Positions 1 to 10,926 are shown, counted from the first letter of the stretch. The stretch is DNA of 13,838 nt from Candidatus Nanopelagicales bacterium (GCA_025455985.1 JALOLM010000192.1:1-13838); one strand, 5' to 3'. Notes: generated by a model not told the origin, from the letters alone. Made by a program: numbers and translations.

Positions 1-259
1 TCCACGGGAACACCCAGCAGGTCCGACATGCGCTGCGCGACCGGCGCGAGGGACAGATCCGGTTTGACCTCCCCCTTGGGGCGGCCCAGATGGGCCACCA
101 CCACGGGTTTGGCACCGGCTGCCAGCAACTCCTGCAGAGTCGGTAGGGCTGCCCGGATCCGGCCGTCGTCGGTGATCTGGCCGTCGGCCAGCGGGACGTT
201 CAGATCCAGACGGACCAGAACCGATGCGTCATGCAGTTCAAGGTCGCTGAGTGTGTGCA

Positions 260-260
<1 letters not shown>
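1..260 (-). CDS. pgk: Phosphoglycerate kinase, N-terminal part (cut by window edge)
   Basis: The reverse strand encodes the first 86 residues of phosphoglycerate kinase, the cytoplasmic enzyme that moves a phosphate from 1,3-bisphosphoglycerate to ADP in glycolysis. Family landmarks are visible: VLVRLDLNVPL near residues 14-24, then the ITDDGRI stretch, HLGRPKG near residue 60 (substrate-binding arginine and glycine) and the SLAPVA segment. The ATG at 258-260 overlaps the TGA of gap as ATGA, so translation is probably coupled to GAPDH, the preceding enzyme of the pathway. The remainder lies beyond base 1, so completeness cannot be judged. The identification is secure from the motifs and the neighbour. 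Confidence 0.95.
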
Positions 261-1288
<1,028 letters not shown>

Positions 1289-1294
1289 TGATCA

Positions 1295-1300
1295 CTCCTT
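1295..1300 (-). promoter_or_regulatory. Shine-Dalgarno sequence of gap
   Basis: Reading the minus strand, AAGGAG lies six bases before the GTG at 1286-1288. It is the clearest ribosome-binding site in the left half of the window, as most neighbouring genes start inside the previous gene. It fixes the GTG start of gap. Confidence 0.8.
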
Positions 1301-1329
1301 AGATTGGATGACTCAATTCTATCTGTAGA

Positions 1330-2310
1330 TCAGACAAGTTCGTCGTCGGTCGCCAGCGTCGCCTCGGTGTCCGGTATGCCCAGTTCACGGGCCCGTCGAT
1401 CAGCCAGGCCGAGCAGGCGCCGGATCCTCCCGGCGATCGCGTCCTTGGTCATGGGCGGGACGGCCAGAGCACCCAGTTCCTCCAAGGAGGCTTGCCGATT
1501 GTCCATCCGCAGTTTGCCGGCTGCCGCCAAGTGTTCGGGGACGTCGTCGCCGAGGATCTCCAGGGCCCGCTCCACTCTCGCGCTGGCCGCGACCGCAGCG
1601 CGGGCTGACCGACGCAAATTCGCATCGTCGAAGTTCGCCAGACGGTTGGCCGTTGCGCGAACCTCGCGGCGGGTCCGGCGCTCCTCCCAGACGAGTACCG
1701 ATGCATGGGCGCCCATGCGGGCCAGCATCTGGCTGATGGCATCGCCATCGCGGATCACGACCCGCTCGACCCCCCGGACTTCACGACTCTTGGCCGAGAT
1801 TCCCATGCGCCGCGCCGCACCCACCAGTGCCAGGGCGGCTTCTGGACCCGGGCACGTGACTTCTAGAGCCGACGACCGACCAGGTTCGGTCAAAGAACCG
1901 TGGGCCAGGAACGCACCGCGCCAGGCCGCTTCGGCATCGCAGATCCCGGCGGTCACGACATGCGGGGGAAGGCCTCGCACCGGACGGCCGGAGGCGTCCA
2001 CCAAACCTGCCTGCCGGGCCAGTTGCTCGCCGCCCGAGGCAACGCGGACCATATAGCGGGTGCCTTTGCGCAGACCGCCTTTGTGGACCACTGCGAAGTC
2101 GGCTTGCTGTCCGAAGATCTCCGACAGGTTGGCCCGCAGTCTGCGGGCGGCCGAGCCGGTGTCGAACTCGGCCTCCACCACGATCTTGCCGCTGACGATG
2201 TGCAGCGCGCCGCCGAACCTCAGCATCGCCGAGGTCTCCGCCTTCCTGCAGCACGGCTTGGTGATCTCGAGTTGGTTCAGCTCGTCCTTCACGGCGGCGG
2301 TCATTGCCAT
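1330..2310 (-). CDS. whiA: WhiA sporulation/cell-division transcription regulator
   Basis: The 326-residue product is WhiA, a DNA-binding regulator that in Streptomyces works with WhiB to switch on sporulation septation and is conserved in non-sporulating Gram-positives. The N-terminal part is a degenerate LAGLIDADG homing-endonuclease fold: CCRKAE near residue 20, EAAWRGAFLAHGSLTEPG at 127-144, then CPGPEAALAL. The C-terminal helix-turn-helix part carries RREVRATANRLANFDDAN near 214-231 and PPMTKDAIAGRIRRLL near 285-300. I place the start at the ATG at 2308-2310 (MAMTAAVKDE) because homologues as I remember them begin this way. The second ATG at 2302-2304 would overlap the annotated yvcK stop as ATGA and is a real alternative. 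The reading frame stays open for ten more codons upstream without family similarity. No good Shine-Dalgarno sequence precedes either ATG. Confidence 0.95.
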   Translation of the reverse strand: MAMTAAVKDELNQLEITKPCCRKAETSAMLRFGGALHIVSGKIVVEAEFDTGSAARRLRANLSEIFGQQADFAVVHKGGLRKGTRYMVRVASGGEQLARQAGLVDASGRPVRGLPPHVVTAGICDAEAAWRGAFLAHGSLTEPGRSSALEVTCPGPEAALALVGAARRMGISAKSREVRGVERVVIRDGDAISQMLARMGAHASVLVWEERRTRREVRATANRLANFDDANLRRSARAAVAASARVERALEILGDDVPEHLAAAGKLRMDNRQASLEELGALAVPPMTKDAIAGRIRRLLGLADRRARELGIPDTEATLATDDELV

Positions 2311-3236
2311 GGGCTGATTCTCACACGCCGGGTCAAGCACCCGAATGGTGATCCGGAAGATCGGTCCGGAACTGCCCGCTCAGTCCAGGATCCTCTGGAA
2401 GCCTGGTCGTGCACCGAGCTTGGATCGACCACGACGCAGTCCAGTCGTACGTCCGGGAAGATCTCGTGCAGGCTGTGCAGATAGCGGGCCGGCGTGTAGC
2501 CGGTTGTTTCCCCTTGTTGCGGCGTGACGTTCACCACCAGCACCTTGCGGGCTCCGGTCGTCACCAGCGCATGGTGTACCGGCTCCACGTACAAGTGCGG
2601 GAGCACCGACGTGAACCAACTGCCAGGCCCCAGCACCACCATCCTGGCCCGTTCGATCGCGTCCAGCACCGGTTGGCAAGGCGTCGGCGCAGGCGGATCT
2701 ATCCGCAGTGCGACGACCTCACCGGCTGTGGTGGCGATGTCCACCTGCCCGCGCAACACCGTCAATGAGTCGGGCCCGTCGAGGCCACGCACCTCAGCGA
2801 TCAGATCCACGGGTTCGCAGGCAACGGGTAGAACCCGACCCTGCGCCTCGAGCAACGCAGCCACCCAGTCCAGACCGGCCACCGGATCGCCGGTCTCCTC
2901 CCAGAGCGCAGAGATCAGAAGGTTTCCGACCGCATGCCCGGACAGGTCCCCCGCGCCGGCGAAACGGTGCTGCAAGACCCTCGACCAAGTTCGTCCCCAG
3001 GTGTCGTCGCCGCACAAGGCGGCCAGCGCCATCCGCAAGTCGCCGGGGGGCATCACGCCCAGTTCCCGCCGAATCCGTCCCGATGACCCGCCGTCGTCGG
3101 AGACGCCGACGACCGCCGTCACAGAATCGGTCACCCGTCGCAGCGCGCGCAGACTGGCCGCCAGACCGTGCCCTCCCCCGAGTGCCACGACCGACGGTCC
3201 GGTAGACCACGTCGCAGCCGGCGACAGCGGATTCAT
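2301..3236 (-). CDS. yvcK: YvcK/CofD-like gluconeogenesis factor with aberrant C-terminus
   Basis: This is the CofD-like YvcK protein, required in Bacillus and mycobacteria for normal cell shape and growth on gluconeogenic carbon, and known to bind UDP-sugars. Motifs: VVALGGGHGLAASLRALR at 16-33, GVSDDGGSSGRIRRELG at 44-60, PPGDLRMALAAL at 63-74, GHAVGNLLI at 100-108, VLGPGSWFTSVLPHL at 201-215 and TPQQGET at 238-244. The start ATG overlaps the rapZ stop (ATGA). After VVVDPSSVHDQ (268-278) similarity ends. The usual 40 or so further residues, with an HDPxxLA segment, are missing, and the last 33 codons (about 18 of 33 ending in G or C) look non-coding. In the next frame, seven codons reading GFQRILD and then a stop (TGA at 2380-2382) look like a genuine YvcK tail. 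An out-of-frame internal deletion near 2400-2410 is likely, though a lineage-specific tail cannot be excluded. Confidence 0.88.
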   Translation of the reverse strand: MNPLSPAATWSTGPSVVALGGGHGLAASLRALRRVTDSVTAVVGVSDDGGSSGRIRRELGVMPPGDLRMALAALCGDDTWGRTWSRVLQHRFAGAGDLSGHAVGNLLISALWEETGDPVAGLDWVAALLEAQGRVLPVACEPVDLIAEVRGLDGPDSLTVLRGQVDIATTAGEVVALRIDPPAPTPCQPVLDAIERARMVVLGPGSWFTSVLPHLYVEPVHHALVTTGARKVLVVNVTPQQGETTGYTPARYLHSLHEIFPDVRLDCVVVDPSSVHDQASRGSWTERAVPDRSSGSPFGCLTRRVRISPWQ

Positions 3237-4099
3237 TCCCGCCCCAGGTCCCGGTGCTGGACGACAACCTGGTGACCGTCTTCGCGCAACATCTGCGCAA
3301 GCCGCTCGGTGGTTGCCACGCTGCGGTGCTTGCCGCCGGTGCAGCCGATCCCGATGGTGACGTAGCGCTTGCCTTCACGGACATAACCCTCGGCCACCAG
3401 GTTCACGATCGCCGCATAGTGGTCCAACACGTCGAGGGCTCCCTCCCGGCTGAGCACATAGTCGCTGACTTCCGCGTCACGGCCGGTCTGCTCGCGCAGG
3501 TCCGGGACCCAGAAGGGGTTGGGCAGGAAACGCACGTCGGCCACCATGTCGGCGTCCACCGGGATGCCGTACTTGAACCCGAAACTGAGCACAGACACCC
3601 TGATGGACTCCGGACCCGGACCGCGGTAGTTGGCGTCGATCACCCGGCGCAGGTCGTGCACCGACTTGGTGGACGTGTCGACCACCATGTCAGCGCCAGC
3701 CCGGAACTCCTGGAGCATCAGCCGCTCCTCGCGCAGGGCGTCCAGTAGCGTCCCATCCTCCTGCAAGGGGTGGGGCCGTCGCGACGACTCGAACCTGCGC
3801 ACGAGTACCTCTTCGGAGGCCTCCAGGAACAGGATTCCCACATTGGTGTGCGCATCCCGGAGCGCCTGCGTGACGCTCACCAAGTTCGAGAACAAGGGCC
3901 CGCCACGCACATCGACCACCACAGCGAGTCGCTGCACGTCGGGACGTGGCTGCAGCAGGTCGATCGTCGGCTGCAGAAGCGAGGGCGGAAGATTGTCCAC
4001 GACGAACCAGCCAGCATCCTCCAGCGCCCGCGCCGCGGTGCTACGCCCTGCGCCGGACATCCCCGTGACGATGAGTACCTCGAAGTGCGGGTTGTTCAT
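3233..4099 (-). CDS. rapZ: RapZ-family P-loop nucleotide-binding protein (YvcJ)
   Basis: The 288-residue product belongs to the RapZ/YvcJ family. In E. coli RapZ is an RNA-binding adaptor controlling glucosamine-6-phosphate synthase mRNA turnover; in actinobacteria the role is less certain, though the protein keeps the nucleotide-binding site. Visible parts are a Walker A GMSGAGRST at 13-21, VVDNLPPSLL at 33-42 and VVVDVRGG at 60-67. The conserved C-terminal domain has SFGFKYGIP (172-180), DVRFLPNPFW (188-197) and GIGCTGGKHRSV (250-261). Length is typical. The start ATG overlaps the uvrC stop as ATGA, and the stop overlaps the yvcK start the same way, so the three are translationally coupled. 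This uvrC-rapZ-yvcK-whiA order is conserved in actinobacteria. Confidence 0.95.
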   Translation of the reverse strand: MNNPHFEVLIVTGMSGAGRSTAARALEDAGWFVVDNLPPSLLQPTIDLLQPRPDVQRLAVVVDVRGGPLFSNLVSVTQALRDAHTNVGILFLEASEEVLVRRFESSRRPHPLQEDGTLLDALREERLMLQEFRAGADMVVDTSTKSVHDLRRVIDANYRGPGPESIRVSVLSFGFKYGIPVDADMVADVRFLPNPFWVPDLREQTGRDAEVSDYVLSREGALDVLDHYAAIVNLVAEGYVREGKRYVTIGIGCTGGKHRSVATTERLAQMLREDGHQVVVQHRDLGRE

Positions 4100-6054
4100 G
4101 CGGGCCTCCCAGGTCCATCTTGGTCAATAACCTCACCGGTCGTCACATTCACCGCCGGCGTGACAGTCTCGGAGGCGAGGTGAGCGGCGATGGCACCGGC
4201 AAGTTCGGCGCTGATCCCCGGGACTGACGCGAGTTCCTCGACGGTCGCCTTGCGCAGACGGGACAACGACCCGAAGGTGCGCATCAGCGCCTTGCGGCGG
4301 GTGGGTCCGACACCGGGGATGTCCTCGACCACACTGACGGACAGTCGCCGGCTGCGTTTCTGGCGGTGGTAGGTGATGGCGAACCGGTGTGCCTCATCGC
4401 GGATGCGCTGCAGCAGGTACAGGCCTTGGCTGCGCCGCGAGAGGATCACGGGGTCCTCAGCATCGGGGACCCACACCTCTTCCAGTCGTTTGGCCAGGCC
4501 AGCCACCGCGATGTCGTCGATGCCCAGCTCGGCCAGAGCGGCTTTCGCAGCGGCCACCTGCGGCTTGCCCCCGTCGATGAGCAACAACTGTGGCGGGTAG
4601 CGGAATGCCTTGCGTTCGTCGTTGGCTCCGCCCGCAGGACCGAACTCGATGTCGGTGGCTTCGGCGCGTTCGGCGAGATACCGGGTGAATCGTCGGCGCA
4701 CTACCTCCGCCACGCTCGCCACATCATCTTGGCCCGCCACCCCCCTGATCGAGAAGCGACGGTAGTCGGACTTGCGCGGAAGGCCGTCCTCGAAGACCAC
4801 CATCGAGGCCACGACGTCGTTGCCCTGCAGGTTCGAGATGTCCACACACTCGATGCGCAGGGGAGCCTGGGTCATGTCCAGCGCCTCCCCGATCTCCTCC
4901 AGGGCAGCCGCCCGCACACTCAGGTCTCCGGCACGACGCAACTTGTGCGACTGCAGGGTCTGCCCGGCATTCGTGCCCACCGTCTCCAGCAGCGCGCGCT
5001 TGCGTCCCCGCTGCGGGATCTTGACGTGGACCCGGCGGCCGGCGCGGGCAGACAGCCACGCTTGCACAGCCGGCTCGGGAAGTTCGCTGACCAGCACCTC
5101 TGAGGGAATGTCGGCCTCCTCATCGCCGTACAACTGCTGCATCACGCCGGTCATCAGCTCGGTCGGCCCTTCGTCCGCAACCTTCTCGAGGACGAATGCG
5201 TGCTGGCCGCGCACTCTTCCGCCACGGACGTGGAACACCTGGAAGGCCGCCTCCAGATCGTCGGCGACATAGGCCACCAGGTCGGCGCTGGTGTCCCCTG
5301 GCAGTACCAGGGCACTGCGTTCGAGGGCCTTGCGCAACGCACCGAGGTCGTCGCGTCGTCGTGCGGCCGTCTCGTAGTCCTGACGATCCGAGGCCTCGCG
5401 CATCGAGGCCTCCAGTTCGCGCATGAACCGGTCAGTGCCCGTACCCAAGAAGGACACCAGATCCTCAGCCAACAGGCGATGGTCCTCCGAGGAGATCCGG
5501 CCAACACACGGCGCACTGCACTTGCCGATGTAGCCCAGAAGACACGGCCTGCCCATCTGCTGCGAGCGGCGGAAGACCCCGTTGCTGCACGTGCGCACGG
5601 GGAACACGCGCAGCACCTGGTCCACGGTTTCCCGGATAGCCCACGCCTGGGCGTAGGGGCCGAAGTACTTCACCCCTTTGCGCTTGTCGCCACGCATCAC
5701 CATCACCCGTGGGAACTCCTCCCACAGCGTGATCGCCAGGTACGGGTAGGACTTGTCGTCGCGGTATTTGACGTTGAAACGGGGGGCGAACTGCTTGATC
5801 CACTGATACTCCAGCTGCAGCGCCTCGGTCTCCGAGTCCACGACGACCCAGTCCACGGATGCTGCCGTCTGTACCATCGTCGCGGTGCGTGGATGCATTC
5901 CCGCGGGGTTCTGGAAGTAGCTGGACAGGCGACTGCGGAGATTTGTGGCCTTTCCCACATAAATAGTGCGCGTGTCAGAATCTCTGAAACGATAAACACC
6001 TGGTAAGGGCGGAATGCTGCCCGAAGGCGGCCGGTAGGACATCGGGTCAGCCAC
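4096..6054 (-). CDS. uvrC: UvrABC excinuclease subunit C
   Basis: The 652-residue product is UvrC, which joins the UvrB-DNA pre-incision complex and cuts on both sides of a lesion in nucleotide excision repair. Domains in order: GIY-YIG nuclease (PGVYRFRD near 18-25, IYVGKA at 31-36); four cysteines at 156, 171, 179 and 183 that fit the UvrC iron-sulphur site; a UVR motif binding UvrB near 219-245; an RNase H-like nuclease (Asp405 in VDISNLQG, Asp494 in LIDGGKPQ, His556 in DEAHRFA); and helix-hairpin-helix repeats at about 577-627. The start is GTG at 6052-6054. An in-frame ATG four codons later is an alternative. Neither has a Shine-Dalgarno sequence, and a TAGCCT hexamer seven bases before the GTG suggests a leaderless message. 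It heads the uvrC-rapZ-yvcK-whiA chain. Confidence 0.97.
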   Translation of the reverse strand: MADPMSYRPPSGSIPPLPGVYRFRDSDTRTIYVGKATNLRSRLSSYFQNPAGMHPRTATMVQTAASVDWVVVDSETEALQLEYQWIKQFAPRFNVKYRDDKSYPYLAITLWEEFPRVMVMRGDKRKGVKYFGPYAQAWAIRETVDQVLRVFPVRTCSNGVFRRSQQMGRPCLLGYIGKCSAPCVGRISSEDHRLLAEDLVSFLGTGTDRFMRELEASMREASDRQDYETAARRRDDLGALRKALERSALVLPGDTSADLVAYVADDLEAAFQVFHVRGGRVRGQHAFVLEKVADEGPTELMTGVMQQLYGDEEADIPSEVLVSELPEPAVQAWLSARAGRRVHVKIPQRGRKRALLETVGTNAGQTLQSHKLRRAGDLSVRAAALEEIGEALDMTQAPLRIECVDISNLQGNDVVASMVVFEDGLPRKSDYRRFSIRGVAGQDDVASVAEVVRRRFTRYLAERAEATDIEFGPAGGANDERKAFRYPPQLLLIDGGKPQVAAAKAALAELGIDDIAVAGLAKRLEEVWVPDAEDPVILSRRSQGLYLLQRIRDEAHRFAITYHRQKRSRRLSVSVVEDIPGVGPTRRKALMRTFGSLSRLRKATVEELASVPGISAELAGAIAAHLASETVTPAVNVTTGEVIDQDGPGRPA

Positions 6055-6061
6055 AGTTCAC

Positions 6062-6067
6062 AGGCTA
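6062..6067 (-). promoter_or_regulatory. Putative -10 element of the uvrC operon (leaderless)
   Basis: Minus-strand TAGCCT (form TANNNT) ends seven bases before the GTG start of uvrC, the distance expected if transcription begins at the start codon. No convincing -35 hexamer is seen 17-18 bases further upstream. The same TAGCCT precedes the uvrA GTG. The whole spacer to the divergent gene at 6089 is only 34 bases, so the two transcription units share it. Confidence 0.4.
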
Positions 6068-6074
6068 GGACAGT

Positions 6075-6080
6075 GAGGAA
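6075..6080 (+). promoter_or_regulatory. Shine-Dalgarno sequence of the secreted SGNH gene
   Basis: GAGGAA lies eight bases before the GTG at 6089-6091 and supports that start. It sits in the 34-base divergent spacer opposite uvrC. Confidence 0.6.
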
Positions 6081-6088
6081 CCAACGTC

Positions 6089-6652
6089 GTGCGACATACG
6101 CTCAGAGCCGTCGGTGCGGCGATCGCGACCGCTGTGGCCGTGGGTGTGGCGGTGCCGCCTGCGAGCGCGGACTCGCTGTTCGTCGAAGGCGACTCCCTGA
6201 CCGTTGGCGCTTCTGCGGCCATCAAGCGCCACCTGCGCGCGGACTTCCGTCAGATCACAGTGGACGCCCAGGTCGGCCGCAACACCCCCACCGGGATCAG
6301 TCGACTGTCCGCCGGGCGTACTGCCTCGGTCTGGGTCGTCGCGCTCGGGACCAACGACGCCCCCAGTCCTGCGACCATGCGTCAACACGTCCGGACCGTC
6401 CTGAAACGTGCCGGCCACCGTCCGGTGTTGTGGGTGTCCGTGTGGCGCTCCCCGGCCTACTCGAAGGTCAACACGATGCTCAGCAGGCTGGATGCTGATT
6501 CGTCACAACTGTCGGTGCTGCGCTGGGACCAGTACATCAGGGCCAACCGTGGCCTGCTGGCCTCCGACCGCATCCACCTCACACCCGCGGGCTACGAGGT
6601 GCGCGGCCGACTCATCGCCGAGGCCGTCCGGGCTCTGCTGTCCCAGCGGTAA
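6089..6652 (+). CDS. Secreted SGNH/GDSL-type hydrolase
   Basis: The 187-residue product is a small SGNH-fold esterase or lipase with an export signal. The signal peptide covers residues 1-27: Arg2 and Arg6, a hydrophobic alanine/valine core, and an Ala-Ser-Ala site before Asp28. No lipobox cysteine is present, so release into the cell wall or medium is expected. The catalytic blocks are visible: GDS with Ser36, a Gly in VGRN at 62-65, GTND at 87-90 with Asn89, and DRIH with Asp160 and His163 followed by LTPAGY. The substrate cannot be read from the sequence. The start is GTG with a GAGGAA ribosome site. It is transcribed divergently from uvrC and faces a second, broken SGNH gene of a different subtype across a gene-free stretch. 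Confidence 0.88.
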   Translation: MRHTLRAVGAAIATAVAVGVAVPPASADSLFVEGDSLTVGASAAIKRHLRADFRQITVDAQVGRNTPTGISRLSAGRTASVWVVALGTNDAPSPATMRQHVRTVLKRAGHRPVLWVSVWRSPAYSKVNTMLSRLDADSSQLSVLRWDQYIRANRGLLASDRIHLTPAGYEVRGRLIAEAVRALLSQR

Positions 6653-6976
6653 GGGGCTCTTCACAAAGCAACGTTTTGCGACTCGGGAGGCGCAATGTAC
6701 GCCCGTCGCTGTGGGGAGCAGCACCTCACCCACCAGATCGCCCGATTCCTGCGAGGCGCGGGGCAATAGAGGCTGGAGGTTGGCCACGACCTTGGAGAAG
6801 CCACACGTTCGTTCTCCTACCTCGTGGACGACATCCAACCTCGCGGCCCCGGCTGGCTCACCGCCAGGCGGCGTGGAACCCGTGGGGTTTTCCGGCGCTT
6901 TGGTTGTCGGTTTTCCGCATCACTTGGTGGCGGGGCCACAGAGGGTGCCCGCACAGCCCGGCGCGTCACCGCAGAT
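6653..6976. other. Gene-free stretch between convergent genes
   Basis: The 324 bases between the two convergent SGNH genes hold no coding frame I believe: frames open here have no ribosome site, no recognisable motif and arginine/proline-rich translations typical of spurious GC-rich frames. The stretch contains the inverted repeat at 6776-6842. Two small hairpins follow it: CTGGC/GCCAG at 6853-6867, and GGAACCC paired with GGGTTTTCC at 6875-6893 with a two-T bulge. No tRNA-like fold was found. Confidence 0.6.
6776..6842. repeat. Large imperfect inverted repeat (hairpin), possible bidirectional terminator
   Basis: The left arm 6776-6799 and right arm 6812-6842 are complementary in three blocks: GAGGTTGG with CCAACCTC (8 of 8), CCACGA with TCGTGG (6 of 6) and GGAGAA with TTCTCC (6 of 6). 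There is one four-base internal loop, one seven-base bulge on the right arm (6828-6834) and a twelve-base loop at 6800-6811. It lies between the ends of two convergent genes, so it could end transcription from both sides. It lacks a T-run on either side, so a classical intrinsic terminator is not shown. A structured RNA or a remnant of a small mobile element is also possible. Confidence 0.65.
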
Positions 6977-7550
6977 CTAACCCTTCTCGACACCTTGCAG
7001 GATGAGATTGGCATAGGCCTGACATCCCGCAGGATTCAGATGGATGCCGTCGGGATACAAACCCTCGGCCAAAACGCTGGCATTCCAGTCGATGACGTGC
7101 GCATTGGGCCAGCGGCCAGGCATCGAACGCAACCGCTGGTTCACAGCATCCTCAAAGGCGTACCTTTCCACCTCTGGAAGTTCGATCGTCATCCAGTACA
7201 CCGCACGATCGGGACCCGCGGCGCGCATGATCCGGTCGAGCACCTTGTAGCCGAACGGGCCGTTGGTCCCGAGCGCCACGACCACGGTTCTCAAGGGCGT
7301 GCACTCGCACGTCCGTATCCGCCAGGCATGACCTCGCCCCCAGCATGACGGAGTCACCGATGGCATAGACCGGACCCTCAAGTACCGGGTCCGACAGCGG
7401 GTTGGCCAACGATAAGACCGCCTGCGGCGACGGCAGTCCGGCTTTGCCGCTGATCCACAGACCTGCCACCACGATCGCCAGGGTGGCCAGAACTCCCCCG
7501 AGAATCGTCGGCAGCCGCTGGGACAGCGGCTCGTCGTCGTGACCGCTCAC
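6977..7550 (-). pseudogene. Membrane-anchored SGNH hydrolase, frameshifted by internal deletion
   Basis: Two overlapping minus-strand frames together make one SGNH protein. The first (from the GTG at 7548-7550) has a cytoplasmic head, one membrane segment at about residues 14-34 (LPTILGG to AGLW), a linker, and block I AIGDSVMLGA with Ser67. Near 7292-7298 the frame changes. The second continues LRTVVVALGTNGPFG, with Asn of the GTNG block, and ends with DGIHLNPAG, which carries the catalytic Asp and His. In relatives of the OafA/YrhL C-terminal type about 40 residues separate GDSVMLGA from LGTNG; here only about 20 do, so some 70-75 bases including block II seem lost. It starts ten bases after the Rieske stop and was probably co-transcribed with it. 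As sequenced it cannot make a working hydrolase. Confidence 0.85.
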
Positions 7551-7560
7551 GACGCCCGTG

Positions 7561-8004
7561 TCAGCCTAGGACGATCTGGTCGCCCGCGACCTCCACTGGG
7601 ATGGATTCCAGACCGGTGGTAGCAGGACCCTGGACCACTGATCCATCCACGATGGAGAACTGCGACCCGTGGCACGGACAGACGATGACCTGGTTCTCAA
7701 TCTGGTTCACCAGGCAGCCCTGGTGCGGACACACCGCACTGAGACCCACGTACTCCCCTGCTGTGGGCTGGGTGACGACCATCTTGGTATCCCCGGAGTC
7801 GACGATGATCCCGCCGTCGACCGGAACATCGCTGACCGCCGTCACCTCCTGCCCCGTCTGGGCGGGTGAGGTCGCAGGCGCCGCGCTCGTGCCGGCGGTC
7901 GGCGTGGTCGCGGTGTCATCACCGGAACTGCAGCCCACCAGTGCGACACCAGCAACGCCGATGGTTCCGGCAGTCAAAACGTTTCGTCTGGTCAGATCGG
8001 CCAT
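7561..8004 (-). CDS. Rieske 2Fe-2S protein with Tat/lipoprotein-like signal
   Basis: The 147-residue product is a small exported Rieske iron-sulphur protein, an electron carrier outside the membrane. Residues 5-11 (TRRNVLT) fit a twin-arginine signal, followed by a hydrophobic stretch and ALVGC, a lipobox with Cys25, so it may be exported folded and anchored as a lipoprotein. A Ser/Thr/Ala/Pro-rich linker (26-52) leads to the Rieske domain. Cluster ligands are Cys92 and His94 in CPHQGC and Cys109 and His112 in CPCHGS; Cys97 and Cys111 fit the disulphide of the cytochrome bc-type subfamily. The ATG has a GAGGAG ribosome site five bases upstream. It lies 75 bases after uvrA on the same strand, and a TAGGCT at 8028-8033 could be its own -10 element. 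The redox partner is unknown. Confidence 0.93.
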   Translation of the reverse strand: MADLTRRNVLTAGTIGVAGVALVGCSSGDDTATTPTAGTSAAPATSPAQTGQEVTAVSDVPVDGGIIVDSGDTKMVVTQPTAGEYVGLSAVCPHQGCLVNQIENQVIVCPCHGSQFSIVDGSVVQGPATTGLESIPVEVAGDQIVLG

Positions 8005-8009
8005 TGGGT

Positions 8010-8015
8010 CTCCTC
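8010..8015 (-). promoter_or_regulatory. Shine-Dalgarno sequence of the Rieske gene
   Basis: Minus-strand GAGGAG lies five bases before the ATG at 8002-8004, a strong site that fixes the start and keeps the twin-arginine pair near the N-terminus. Confidence 0.75.
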
Positions 8016-8079
8016 ACGCTTCCCGCCAGCCTATGCGATCCCTGCGCGGGCACCGGCTCAGTCGGTGGCGTGTCTGGAC

Positions 8080-10920
<2,841 letters not shown>

Positions 10921-10926
10921 CTCACA

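Noticed and set aside
5200..6006. Plus-strand open frame of 268 codons opposite uvrC
   Set aside because: It is a mirror of uvrC coding sequence with no recognisable domain; the catalytic and iron-sulphur residues of UvrC are on the other strand.
6068..6105. Damage-type promoter for uvrC like that of uvrA
   Set aside because: TGTCGCAC does occur upstream on the minus strand, but 21 bases rather than 8 separate it from TAGCCT, and the nine bases at the proper distance match only at TTG.
6653..6976. tRNA, riboswitch or CRISPR in the gene-free stretch
   Set aside because: I found no cloverleaf arms or T-loop consensus and no regularly spaced repeats; the two GTTTTCC copies (near 6887 and 6910) are too short to mean anything.
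7285..7310. GTGCACG next to two of the three deletion points (yvcK and SGNH) as a common deletion signal
   Set aside because: GTGCAC also occurs at several places in intact genes of the window and is absent from the third break, so it is not a shared signature.
8051..8067. Hairpin CACCG/CGGTG just after uvrA as a terminator
   Set aside because: The stem is only five base pairs with a seven-base loop and no T-run on the minus strand; chance occurrence at this GC content is likely.
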